From: Asaia bogorensis
GTDB taxonomy: Bacteria > Pseudomonadota > Alphaproteobacteria > Acetobacterales > Acetobacteraceae
Direction of reading: 5' to 3'
Assembly (NCBI GenBank): GCA_945886995.1
Contig: CAMCZJ010000002.1
Location: forward strand, 1-33,152
DNA length: 33,152 bases
Shown piece by piece: positions 7,580-15,194 of this stretch. Made by a program: the position numbers and the translations under genes. The notes beneath the pieces were generated by a model. It saw only the letters and a program-made list of their open reading frames with translations, was not told where the DNA came from and did not search any database. Position 1 is the first letter of the stretch. Each line of letters begins with the position of its first letter.

Positions 7580-8419
7580 TTACCCCTGGAACAGACGCGT
7601 CAGCACCTGCGGGCCCTGATTGGCCAAGCTCAGGGTCTGCACGCCAAGCTGCTGGCGCGCCTTCAGCGCTTCCAATACGGCGCTTTCCTTGGCCAGATCG
7701 GCATCCACCAGGGCGCCAAGACCGCCTTCCAAGGCATCCGTCTTCTTGGAGTTATACAGCATTTGATTCTCCACGAATTTCATGGAGCTGCCAAACTTGT
7801 TCAGGGCCTCTGAGATTTCGTCGTTAACAAGGTCGAAGGTGCCGCCATTGTTGATCCAGGTCGCCGCAATAGCCGCGCTGGTCGGACCAGTGGCCGGGAG
7901 CGTGAGGAGGGTTGCGCCATCCACCGCCTCAATGGTGAAGGTGCCGCCAACTTCATTGCGGATCGCAACAATATTGCCACCACCAGCAGCGACGCCGGTC
8001 GCAAGTAGGGTGCGGCCATTGTACTTGGCGTCGTCCACGAATTCAGAAACCTGCTGCGACAAAAGGCGATACTGTTCCAGATAGGTGTCGCGCTGGCCCT
8101 GGGTGATCGCGCCATCGGCCAAGCGCGTCAGGGTCGTGCGTACCTGCTTCAAGGTGTCAGACACCATGGAAAGGGCCGCAAAGGTCGTGTCCAGCAAGCC
8201 CTTGACGCCGCCAATCTGTTCATTCGCAGCAGTAACACCGGCAACATCGGACCGAACGGATTGCGCCACGGCATAGGCGCCACCATCATCGCGGGCATCA
8301 GCCACACGAAAGCCGGTGGAAACGCGCTTCTGCGTTGCCGCCATCTGCATATTGGTGTTGTTAAGATTTTGCAGCGCGATCAGCGACTGCATGTTCGTAT
8401 TGATCGAATTCATCGTCAT
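7580..8419 (-). CDS. Flagellin (copy 2, short type)
   Basis: The second filament subunit has 279 residues from ATG 8419 (MTMNSINTNMQSLIALQNLNNTN). It shows AATQKRVSTGFRVADARDDGGAYAVAQSVRSD at the N-terminal D1 part and YNSKKTDALEGGLGALVDADLAKESAVLEALKARQQLGVQTLSLANQGPQVLTRLF at the C-terminus. The middle is very short. ATG 8419 is preferred over ATG 8413 because it puts the upstream CtrA-like box at exactly the distance seen in copy 1, and because GGA lies about 9 bases before it. It is closely related to copy 1 only at the ends, so the two are probably diverged paralogues. It has its own upstream region. Confidence 0.96.
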   Translation of the reverse strand: MTMNSINTNMQSLIALQNLNNTNMQMAATQKRVSTGFRVADARDDGGAYAVAQSVRSDVAGVTAANEQIGGVKGLLDTTFAALSMVSDTLKQVRTTLTRLADGAITQGQRDTYLEQYRLLSQQVSEFVDDAKYNGRTLLATGVAAGGGNIVAIRNEVGGTFTIEAVDGATLLTLPATGPTSAAIAATWINNGGTFDLVNDEISEALNKFGSSMKFVENQMLYNSKKTDALEGGLGALVDADLAKESAVLEALKARQQLGVQTLSLANQGPQVLTRLFQG

Positions 8420-8519
8420 CGGAGTTTTTCCGTTCCTACGACGCGGATTCCCGTAAGGGGCCCAACACGCCTTTGGTTGCACCGCATTTTGCGACGTGGA
8501 GACAGTTAAAACCCGAAAA

Positions 8520-8537
8520 GGTTAACAAATCCTAAAC
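8520..8537 (-). promoter_or_regulatory. CtrA-like box of flagellin copy 2
   Basis: Minus-strand GTTTAGGATTTGTTAACC has the TTTA-N7-TTAA form and matches the box of copy 1 at 16 of 18 positions, again 100 bases from the start codon. The flanks differ, so the match is specific to the box. Confidence 0.6.
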
Positions 8538-8600
8538 GCTTCAGATTTTTTTTCACTTTGGGGCAATTTTTCTTAAAAATATGTTTATCACCAGGGGGTT

Positions 8601-8626
8601 GGGGCGGCCATTCCCAAGGCAGCCCC
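8601..8626 (-). terminator. Possible terminator hairpin after efp
   Basis: GGGGCGGCC (8601-8609) pairs with GGCAGCCCC (8618-8626) with one mismatch and an 8-base loop, starting about 10 bases after the efp stop. No U-run follows directly, but a T-rich stretch lies about 20 bases further on. The call is weak. Confidence 0.35.
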
Positions 8627-8636
8627 GCCCTGCGCC

Positions 8637-9203
8637 CTACTTCGCCCTTTCGTAATAGGTCCCGTCAGCGGTCTTCACCACAATCCTCTCCCCCGCCGTG
8701 ATGAAGGGCGGCACCATGACCTTGACCCCATTGGTAAGCAGCGCCGGCTTATAGGATGAGGAGGCAGTTTGGCCCTTAACCACCGGATCTGCCTCCATAA
8801 TTTCCAGCGTCACGGTTTCCGGCAGGTCCATCGAAACCGGCTCCCCTTCGATCAGCTTCACATTGACCGTCATGTTTTCCTGCAGGAAGGGCAGGCGGTC
8901 GCCCAATATGTCCTTGGGGACCAGGGTCTGTTCGAAGGTCTCGGGGTCCATCAGCACCAGGTTTGCCCCATCCTCATAGGAATAGGTGAATTCCTTATCC
9001 TCGGTGGTCAGGCGTTCCACCGTATCGGCGGTGCGCCAGCGCTGGTCCTTCTTGGCGCCGGTCTTCACATTGCGCATTTCGACCTGAATAACGGCGGCGC
9101 CCTTGCCGGGGATCATGATATTTTGCTTCAGGATCGTGTAGCGCTGGCCTTCAAATTCAATGACCATGCCGGCGCGCATCTGGTTGGCTTGCATTTTTGC
9201 CAT
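8637..9203 (-). CDS. efp: Translation elongation factor P
   Basis: EF-P binds ribosomes stalled on polyproline stretches and helps form the peptide bond. The 188-residue product has the three-barrel layout. KOW-like domain I carries MRAGMVIEFEGQRYTILKQNIMIPGKGAAVIQVEMRNVKTG, with the tip lysine at position 34 in PGKGAA. The OB domains end in GERIVVKTADGTYYERAK. The lysine tip implies modification by an EpmA/EpmB-like or other system, but no such gene is in the window. It faces the same way as the flagellin genes but is separated from them by about 217 bases. Confidence 0.97.
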   Translation of the reverse strand: MAKMQANQMRAGMVIEFEGQRYTILKQNIMIPGKGAAVIQVEMRNVKTGAKKDQRWRTADTVERLTTEDKEFTYSYEDGANLVLMDPETFEQTLVPKDILGDRLPFLQENMTVNVKLIEGEPVSMDLPETVTLEIMEADPVVKGQTASSSYKPALLTNGVKVMVPPFITAGERIVVKTADGTYYERAK

Positions 9204-9353
9204 GGGAATACCTGCATCTTGGCGGTTGAAACGGGGCCATCCCGGGCGGCATGGCGTGTGGCGCCGGGTATAGGGGGCGGGGCGGGGCGCGGCAAGCTTG
9301 GCCCGGGGCAGGGGCGTTTGCGATGCCGCCGATTCGCCCTAGGCTGACGGGGC

Positions 9354-9443
9354 ATGAAAAACCCCAAGGAAACGGCGATGGCCGAAGCCGCCACGCCCCA
9401 CCAGAAGGCGCCGCTTTGGTGCCGCCCGGCGCAAGGCGCCTGA
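9354..9443 (+). CDS. Possible 29-residue small protein upstream of the Ldh2-type dehydrogenase
   Basis: A short frame starts at ATG 9354 with ACGGGGC just upstream and ends 42 bases before the dehydrogenase gene. The peptide begins MKNPKETAMAEAATPHQK and is not recognised. It has no signal or membrane segment. It could be an upstream reading frame in the leader or chance coding in GC-rich DNA. Confidence 0.2.
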   Translation: MKNPKETAMAEAATPHQKAPLWCRPAQGA

Positions 9444-9485
9444 CCAGGCTTGGGGGAAGCGCCCCGATCGTTCCAGGAGAACACC

Positions 9486-10574
9486 ATGACCGCTGCCCCG
9501 ATGCTTCGTGTTGACCCCACCGCCCTGCGCGGCTTGGTCCATGCCATGATCCGCGCGGGGGGTAGCGCGGAAGATGAAGCGGCGATGGTCACGGATCATT
9601 TGCTGGAATCGAATCTGCAAGGCCATGACAGCCACGGCATCATGCTGCTGGTGCGCTATGTGGAGAATATGCGCGCGGGTAAGTTGCACCCGGGCGCCAT
9701 GCCGGAGGCGATACGCCAGGATGCATCTCTCGCCGTGTTTGACGGCAAGATGGGTTATGGCCAGCGCATCGGGCGCATCACCATGGAATGGGCGATCAAT
9801 GCCGCGCGCCAGCATGGCCATGCGGTGATGGCTTTGCGCAATGTGCATCATCTGGGGCGCATAGGTTCTTATGGTGAACAGGCGGCGCGGGCGGGCATGA
9901 TTTCGGTTCATTTCGTCAATGGCGTTTCCGGCCCCGGCGCAGTGGCGCCGTTTGGCGGGACCGATGGGCGCATGTCCACCAATCCGGTCTGCGTTGCCGT
10001 GCCGGCGGTGTCGGCGCGCGAACATCCGCTGATTCTGGATTTTGCAACGGCGGCCATCGCGCTTGGGAAGTGTCGCGTTGCCTTCAATGCCGGCAAGCCG
10101 GTGCCGGATGGCGCTTTGGTGGATGCTAAGGGAAAGCCCACCAATGACCCGGGCGTGCTGTATCGGGATCAGCCACGCGGTGCGCTGCTGCCTTTTGGCG
10201 GGCATAAGGGCTATGGCTTGGCGCTGATGTGCGAAATCCTGGCCGGGGCGCTGATTGGTGGCGTGACCGCCGCGCCGCATCACCCGAAGGATGGCAGCAT
10301 CGTCAATGGCTGGCTTGCCTTTGTGATTGACCCAGCGCGCTTCGGCGATTTGGCCGCCTTCCGGTCCGAAATGGCGGCGGTAATTGCGCATGTGAAGGCA
10401 TCGCCACCCGCTGATCCCGACCAACCTGTGTTGGTGGCGGGCGAGAAGGAAAGGGCAACGCGCGCGGCGCGGCTTGCCGGCGGCATTCCAGTGGATGCCA
10501 CCACTTGGGATATTCTGGCCGATACAGCGCGCAGCCTTGGCATCAATGCCATTCCGGCGCCGGACCCGCTTTAA
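9486..10574 (+). CDS. Ldh2/malate dehydrogenase-family NAD(P)-dependent oxidoreductase
   Basis: This family (Ldh_2: malate/L-lactate/ureidoglycolate dehydrogenases) oxidises 2-hydroxy acids and is unrelated to classical MDH. The 362-residue product shows the hallmark N-terminal helices, with DHLLESNLQGHDSHGIMLLVRYVENMRAGKLHP holding the conserved DSHG motif. Further along are GYGQRIGRITMEWAINAARQHGHAVMALRNVHHLGRIGSYGEQAARAGMI, the NPVCVAVP strand and GHKGYGLALMCEILAGAL. The ATG at 9486 follows CCAGGAGAACACC, a good ribosome-binding site, and is preferred over an upstream frame opening at 9450. The substrate cannot be read from the sequence. A secreted protein gene follows after 3 bases, probably in the same transcript. 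Confidence 0.9.
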   Translation: MTAAPMLRVDPTALRGLVHAMIRAGGSAEDEAAMVTDHLLESNLQGHDSHGIMLLVRYVENMRAGKLHPGAMPEAIRQDASLAVFDGKMGYGQRIGRITMEWAINAARQHGHAVMALRNVHHLGRIGSYGEQAARAGMISVHFVNGVSGPGAVAPFGGTDGRMSTNPVCVAVPAVSAREHPLILDFATAAIALGKCRVAFNAGKPVPDGALVDAKGKPTNDPGVLYRDQPRGALLPFGGHKGYGLALMCEILAGALIGGVTAAPHHPKDGSIVNGWLAFVIDPARFGDLAAFRSEMAAVIAHVKASPPADPDQPVLVAGEKERATRAARLAGGIPVDATTWDILADTARSLGINAIPAPDPL

Positions 10575-10577
10575 CCT

Positions 10578-11309
10578 ATGCTGCGCTTCCTGCTGGTTGC
10601 GCTAAGCCTTTCCAGCGCCGGGGCTTCTGCGCAGGCACCCGATTGGCGCAGCGCTGCACCACCCTTGCCGCTCAGCGCGCCGATAACCCCAATGACAGCG
10701 GCAGTTTCCGTCGGTGGCGCCGCCTGGGGCCCGTGGCGGAGGCTCTGCCGTGAGCAATGGGAAAGGCTGGACAGCACGCCACGCCGCGATTGCTTGGCCG
10801 TTGCGGGGGTAGAACGTGATGCGCCGGCGCGTGCCGCGCGCATCAGCCTGGCGCCGGAGGTGTTGCGTGGTGAAAAGCTTGCCGTACAGCGCCGCGATGA
10901 TGGCAGCATCACAAGCTTTACCCATGACCCGCCGGATGCGGCGCGGGATGGCGCGTTGACCCCCTGGCGCCGGCATTTCGAAAGCTGGAGCCTGACGGCG
11001 CGACGCATCCAGCCCAGCGTCACCTTTGAATTGCCAGTACCCGATAACCCGCGCGGCGTGACCTGCCGCCCGGAAGGGCTTTCACGCATTGAAGCGCGGC
11101 AAGTGCTGGTCGCGATTTGCGCCGTGGAACTGGCTGGCCGGCTTGGCAATACAGGGCAGGAGGCACGCATCGCCATGGCGGGGCGGATTGCGATTGATGT
11201 GCCAAGCGCGATGATTGTGGCGCAGGGCTATGCCTCACGCATTGAGACTTTCGCCGGCGGGCGTTCCAATGGCGTGGTGATCACCGCAGCGCGGCACTGG
11301 TTGGAATAG
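10578..11309 (+). CDS. Secreted protein of unknown function
   Basis: The 243-residue product starts with a clear Sec signal peptide (MLRFLLVALSLSSAGASA, cut before QAPDW). The mature part has three or four cysteines (LCREQW, RRDCLAVAG, VTCRPEG, AICAVE) that could form disulfides in the periplasm, and several Trp-containing segments (WGPWRRL, WRRHFESWSL). No catalytic motif is recognised. It begins 3 bases after the dehydrogenase stop, so it is likely cotranscribed. An A/T-rich imperfect inverted repeat follows at about 11323-11346. Confidence 0.75.
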   Translation: MLRFLLVALSLSSAGASAQAPDWRSAAPPLPLSAPITPMTAAVSVGGAAWGPWRRLCREQWERLDSTPRRDCLAVAGVERDAPARAARISLAPEVLRGEKLAVQRRDDGSITSFTHDPPDAARDGALTPWRRHFESWSLTARRIQPSVTFELPVPDNPRGVTCRPEGLSRIEARQVLVAICAVELAGRLGNTGQEARIAMAGRIAIDVPSAMIVAQGYASRIETFAGGRSNGVVITAARHWLE

Positions 11310-11540
11310 CGCCAAATGATGTGTTTTCCCTTATTTTAAGGAAAAGGTTGCGATTGGGCTGGGAAAGGCCCATATGGACCCCGTCACCTCGTCCGGTTTG
11401 GGCGTCCCGGCCCGGCCTGATGAAGGTTGGGCAAGTCGCCTCGAACCTGCTTCCCGTGCCTTCCCATGGTTGGGCTGTAGCGATGGTCGGCCCGTAGCGC
11501 GATTCCGTGCGACGGCTTTTCCTCAACCGGAGCGAACAGC

Positions 11541-11747
11541 ATGGCAACCGGCACTGTAAAATGGTTCAACGCTACAAAGGGTTATGGCTTCATCCAGCCC
11601 GATGATGGCAGCAAGGACGTCTTCGTCCATGTCAGCGATGTCCAGCGTTCTGGCCTTCCTGGCCTGAATGAAGGCGACAAGATTGATTTTGAATTGCAGA
11701 AGGGTCAGCAGGGTAAGATTTCTGCCGGCAATCTGCGCAAGATCTGA
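11541..11747 (+). CDS. cspA: Cold-shock protein of the CspA family
   Basis: The 68-residue single cold-shock domain protein binds single-stranded nucleic acid and melts RNA structure. It carries TGTVKWFNATKGYGFIQPDDG, containing RNP1 (KGYGFI), then KDVFVHVSDV (RNP2). The tail is GQQGKISAGNLRKI. ATG 11541 follows GGAGCGAACAGC. The 231-base gap upstream contains no gene and would supply a long 5' leader, as cold-shock genes often have. A strong 18-bp hairpin lies 39 bases downstream. Confidence 0.95.
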   Translation: MATGTVKWFNATKGYGFIQPDDGSKDVFVHVSDVQRSGLPGLNEGDKIDFELQKGQQGKISAGNLRKI

Positions 11748-11785
11748 TCCGTCACTGCGGCGCTGTGGAGCATTCATACCACTGA

Positions 11786-11829
11786 CTAGATTTTGACTGC
11801 CGCGCAATGAGGCGGCGGTCAAAATCTAG
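11786..11829. repeat. 18-bp inverted repeat downstream of cspA
   Basis: CTAGATTTTGACTGCCGC pairs with GCGGCGGTCAAAATCTAG (one T-G position) around an 8-base loop. No T-run follows the stem, although both arms contain a T4/A4 block. It may terminate cspA in either direction, stabilise its mRNA, or be a small mobile palindrome. Confidence 0.6.
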
Positions 11830-11910
11830 GGCGCTGCAATCGTCGGCAATCTATCGGGGACGGGGTGGCTCAGTGCCGCCCCGTTTCCTTTTCATGTGTG
11901 GAGAGGCGGC

Positions 11911-12099
11911 ATGGCGCGCAAACCGAATTACGGCCAGAATCGTGCTGATGTGAACAGGGCCAAGCAGGCGCGCAAGGAAGCAAAGCTGGAAGCGCTGAAG
12001 GAAGCGGTGGCGCGGCGCAAATCGGGCGAAGATTTGCAGGATGCCGACGCCGAAGACACGAAAGACTTAAAGACTGAAGGAGATTCGCATGGCCAATAA
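11911..12099 (+). CDS. Small charged conserved-type protein
   Basis: The 62-residue product begins MARKPNYGQNRADVNRAKQA. It is very rich in Lys, Arg, Glu and Ala, suggesting one long helix followed by an acidic tail (EDLQDADAEDTKDLKTEGD). GGAGAGGCGGC lies directly before ATG 11911, which is preferred to a start 15 bases earlier. I have seen similar small basic proteins in alphaproteobacteria, but no function is known to me. The end overlaps the next gene by 11 bases, so the two are probably coupled. Confidence 0.65.
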   Translation: MARKPNYGQNRADVNRAKQARKEAKLEALKEAVARRKSGEDLQDADAEDTKDLKTEGDSHGQ

Positions 12100-12319
12100 G
12101 CCAGGAACCCAAGCGCGCTTTGTGCTTTTTGATGTTCTCTATGAAGATGGCAGCCGCCGTTCCAACCGCAAGGTGCCGGCGGAATTGCTCGGCGGGCTTG
12201 ATGGTGATCTGCCCGCGCGCAAGGAAATTGAAGCGCAGGACAATGAAATCGCCAAGGCGTCCGGCAAGTCTGCACTGCCCATCGCGTCCATGGAACGTGT
12301 TGGGGGCAAGAAGCGTTAA
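12089..12319 (+). CDS. Small protein of unknown function
   Basis: The 76-residue product begins MANKPGTQARFVLFDVLYED, then GSRRSNRKVPAELLGGLDGD, with a predicted strand-rich N-terminal half and a helical lysine/glutamate-rich second half. The start has AAGGAG 8 bases upstream. It overlaps the preceding small gene by 11 bases and has no neighbour downstream for about 240 bases. No domain is recognised. It probably forms a two-gene unit with the upstream small protein, downstream of cspA. Confidence 0.65.
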   Translation: MANKPGTQARFVLFDVLYEDGSRRSNRKVPAELLGGLDGDLPARKEIEAQDNEIAKASGKSALPIASMERVGGKKR

Positions 12320-12558
12320 ACGCTTCAGGCCAGGCGGCGCAAGGCGCCAAGGGGTGGTTTAGGATGGGGCTTCGACAAGAATAGTCCCGCCTTGCCGCTT
12401 GGTTTCACGCATGCAAAATTGGCGCGAATGTTGCTCCGCGAATGTCGCGTAACGCAGCGTGTTCTTCGGCGTCGGACGCTGGCTTCAAGGCCCTGCAGCG
12501 ATGACGACAAACACGCGCTCTGCGCCGCCATCTTGTGACCTATAGGGGATGCTCCGTG

Positions 12559-13032
12559 ATGCCGACTGATGCCGACCTTCTGTCCCGCCTAACCGCCCTT
12601 GGCCATGCCCTGCCGCCTGCGGCCACACCTGTGGCGGAATTCATCCTGTGGCGGCGTGAGGGTAACCTGATCTTCCTCGCCGGCCAGATCTGCGAACGCA
12701 ACGGTGTGCCCTACCCCACCGGGGTCTATGGCAAGGATGTTGACTTGGCCACCGCGCGCGCAGGCGGGTTGGCGATCGGCTTGCAGCTACTATCCACCCT
12801 GCGCACGGCGCTTGGCGGCGACCTTGGCCGCGTCCGCCAGGTGGTGATGGTGCGCGGCTTTGTGACCGCGGCCCCCGGCATGGGCGACTATCCCAAGGTG
12901 ATCAACGCATGTTCGGAACTGTTCATCGCGCTCTGGGGTGAGAATGGCCGGCATGCCCGGACCTCAATCGGCGTGGCGCAACTGCCGCTTGATGCAACAG
13001 TCGAAATTGACGCGGTGTTCGCCCTGGATTGA
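12559..13032 (+). CDS. RidA/YjgF-family protein
   Basis: RidA-like proteins hydrolyse reactive enamines/imines or act in related small-molecule reactions. The 157-residue product belongs to the longer subgroup that begins with LLSRLTALGHALPPAATPVAEF. It contains the family core FLAGQICERNGVPYPTGVYGKDVDLATARAGGLAIGLQLLSTLRTALG, RVRQVVMVRGFVTAAPGMGDYPKVINACSELFIALWGENGRHARTSIGVAQLPLDATVEIDAVFAL. The catalytic arginine of true RidA is represented by the RTSIGVAQLP region. AGGGGA at 12543-12548 lies 10 bases before ATG 12559, which favours it over a GTG at 12535. It stands alone before hemW. Confidence 0.88.
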   Translation: MPTDADLLSRLTALGHALPPAATPVAEFILWRREGNLIFLAGQICERNGVPYPTGVYGKDVDLATARAGGLAIGLQLLSTLRTALGGDLGRVRQVVMVRGFVTAAPGMGDYPKVINACSELFIALWGENGRHARTSIGVAQLPLDATVEIDAVFALD

Positions 13033-13089
13033 GTGTCACCCGGTGGTGGAGGCTTCCGGCGTGAAGCTGGAATAGCGTAAAGACCCCGC

Positions 13090-14241
13090 GTGGAACCGAT
13101 TGCGCTTTACATCCATTGGCCGTTTTGCGCGGCCAAATGCCCTTATTGTGACTTCAACTCCCATGTCCGAGACAGGGTGGATGAAGCGCGCTTCCGTGCC
13201 GGCTTGCAGCGCGAATTGGCGTATGAAGCCGCGCTGATTGGCCGCCGCCCATTGGCGAGCATTTTCTTCGGCGGTGGCACGCCAAGCCTGATGGCACCGG
13301 AAACAGTGGCGGCGCTGATTGAAGATGCGAAGCGCTTCTTTGCCCCGCTGCCCGATATTGAAATCACTTTGGAAGCCAACCCGACCAGCGTGGAAGCGGC
13401 GAAGCTTGCGGCGTTTCGTGATGCGGGGGTCAATCGCGCCAGCCTTGGCGTGCAATCCCTGAATGCGGAGGCTTTGGGCTTTCTTGGCCGCAAGCATGAT
13501 GTGCCTCAGGCGATTGCCGCTTTGGAAGCCGCCCGCGCGATTTTTCCAAGGCTTTCCTTTGATTTGATCTATGCGCGGCCCGGCCAACAGGAAGCCGCCT
13601 GGCGGGCGGAACTGCGCCAGGCCTTGGCGCTCGCTGCCGATCATCTCTCACTTTATCAGCTGACGATTGAACCCGGCACGCAGTTTGAAACGCTCTATCG
13701 TCGCGGCGCCTTTGCGCTGCCGGCGGAAGATGACGCGGCGCGACTTTATCTGGCAACTGCCGAGGAGGCCGCGCGCTTCGGCCTGCACGCCTATGAGATC
13801 AGCAATTACGCCAAGCCGGGCGCGGAAAGCCGGCATAATCTGGCCTATTGGCGTTATGGCGATTACCTGGGCATCGGCGCCGGGGCGCATCAGCGCGTCA
13901 TGCGCGAAGGGCGCATCCAGGCATCCAGGCGGCATCGCGCGCCAGAGGAATGGCTCCGCCTGGTGGAAACCCAGGGCCATGCGGCGGTGGAAAGCGAAAG
14001 CCTGAGCCCCAAGGAAGTGGGGCGGGAAGCCATGCTGATGGGGTTGCGGCTGACCGAAGGCATAGACCCGGCCCGAATCGAAGCCCGCACTGGGCTTGCC
14101 TTTGCTGATGTGGTGGACCCGGCCATGCTGGCCGCCTGCCTGGATGAAGATTACCTCCTTTGGCGCGAAAATGGCCGGCTTTGCGCAACCCAGGATGGGC
14201 TTTTGCGCCTGGATTCCATGCTGCCGCTGCTGTTGCGCTGA
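13090..14241 (+). CDS. hemW: HemW-like radical SAM protein
   Basis: HemW is a heme-binding radical SAM protein related to coproporphyrinogen III oxidase HemN and thought to be a heme chaperone. The 383-residue product starts at GTG 13090. An in-frame TAA at 13078 rules out a much longer N-terminus. LYIHWPFCAAKCPYCDFNSH carries the CxxxCxxC iron-sulfur site (Cys13, 17, 20). Also present are FFGGGTPSLM, ITLEANPTS, NRASLGVQSLN, SFDLIYARPGQ, HLSLYQLTIEPGT and YEISNYAKPG.ESRHNLAYWRYGDYLGIGAGAH. The C-terminal winged-helix-like part is intact. It has the normal HemW length. Confidence 0.93.
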   Translation: MEPIALYIHWPFCAAKCPYCDFNSHVRDRVDEARFRAGLQRELAYEAALIGRRPLASIFFGGGTPSLMAPETVAALIEDAKRFFAPLPDIEITLEANPTSVEAAKLAAFRDAGVNRASLGVQSLNAEALGFLGRKHDVPQAIAALEAARAIFPRLSFDLIYARPGQQEAAWRAELRQALALAADHLSLYQLTIEPGTQFETLYRRGAFALPAEDDAARLYLATAEEAARFGLHAYEISNYAKPGAESRHNLAYWRYGDYLGIGAGAHQRVMREGRIQASRRHRAPEEWLRLVETQGHAAVESESLSPKEVGREAMLMGLRLTEGIDPARIEARTGLAFADVVDPAMLAACLDEDYLLWRENGRLCATQDGLLRLDSMLPLLLR

Positions 14242-14293
14242 CCCATGGCGATAAAGCTTGATCCTTCCTGAAGAAGACGTAAAAATATTCTTG

Positions 14294-15145
14294 ATGACAA
14301 TCACCCATGCCCCCGAACCACGCAGCGCGATCGAAGCCGCCGGCAGTCTGCCGGATCTGGAACTGGATATTGCGACCGTCGCCTTGCAATTGGCACGGGT
14401 GGATGCGCCGGAAGCGGATTGGCGCAAGGTGGCCGCGCATTTTTCCGATATCGCCCGCAAGGTGGTGGATGCCGCCAGCATGGATGGCAAGGCGGATGGC
14501 GGTGATTTGCAGGCAAGGCGGCTGATCTTGGCGGAAACCCTGCATGGGCATTTCGATTATCAGGGCGATTCCGAAACCTATGAGGATATGGCGAATGCCA
14601 ATCTGATCCGCGTGGTGGAACGCCGGCGCGGCCTGCCGGTGGCGCTGGGTATCCTGTGGCTGCATGCCGCGGATGCCGCGGGTTGGGGCGCTTTTGGTGT
14701 GGATTTCCCCGGCCATTTTCTGCTGGCGCTGGAAGGGCCCAAGGGCAAGCTGATTGTGGATATCTTTGCCGGCGGCAAGGTACTGGAAGCGCAGGATTTG
14801 CGTGCCCTGATCAAGCGCGTGGAAGGCGAAAAGGCGGAATTGCGCCCCGGCGTGCTGCGGCCCATGACGCGCCGCGAAGTGCTGCTGCGCCTGCAAAACA
14901 ACATCAAGCTGCGGCGCTTGCGCTCGGGCGAGATCAAGGCGGCGCTGACCACCACGGAAGATATGCTGCGCCTGGCGCCGGACCATGCCGCGCTTTGGCG
15001 CGAAGCAGGGCTGATGAACCAAAGGCTGGAACGGATTGGCGCAGCTTTGGGCTGCCTGGATCGCTTTCTGGAATTGGTGCCGGAAGGCGAAGCCGCCGCC
15101 CGCGTTCGTGCCCTTGCCGGCGAATTGCGCCAAAGGCTGAATTGA
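14294..15145 (+). CDS. SirB1-like transglutaminase-fold/TPR protein
   Basis: The 283-residue product resembles the SirB1 family (transglutaminase-like core plus tetratricopeptide repeats). GDSETYEDMANANLIRVVERRRGLPVALGILWLHAADAAGW is followed by FGVDFPGHFLLAL, the family signature. A KLIVDIFAGGKVL strand comes next, then C-terminal helices (LRLQNNIKLRRLRSGEIKAALTTTEDMLRLAPDHAALWREAGLMNQRLERIGAALGCLDRFLEL) that read as TPR-like. The cysteine of true transglutaminases is not apparent, so catalysis is doubtful. ATG 14294 is chosen. An in-frame TTG at 14258 would add 12 residues. Confidence 0.82.
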   Translation: MTITHAPEPRSAIEAAGSLPDLELDIATVALQLARVDAPEADWRKVAAHFSDIARKVVDAASMDGKADGGDLQARRLILAETLHGHFDYQGDSETYEDMANANLIRVVERRRGLPVALGILWLHAADAAGWGAFGVDFPGHFLLALEGPKGKLIVDIFAGGKVLEAQDLRALIKRVEGEKAELRPGVLRPMTRREVLLRLQNNIKLRRLRSGEIKAALTTTEDMLRLAPDHAALWREAGLMNQRLERIGAALGCLDRFLELVPEGEAAARVRALAGELRQRLN

Positions 15146-15194
15146 AGCGTTACCTCATATCGCCAGCTTGCACCGCCAAGGCTAAACTGACCCC

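Noticed and set aside
9339..10424. 361-codon minus-strand frame across the Ldh2-type gene
   Set aside because: The sense strand has all Ldh2 motifs. The antisense product is Arg/His-rich without a domain.
12320..12558. Hidden small gene on either strand before the RidA-like gene
   Set aside because: Short frames exist but lack ribosome-binding sites and recognisable sequence. I see nothing that can be supported.
13898..15133. 411-codon minus-strand frame across hemW and the SirB1-like gene
   Set aside because: It crosses two well-supported genes and has a low-complexity, His/Gln/Pro-rich sequence. It is an antisense shadow.
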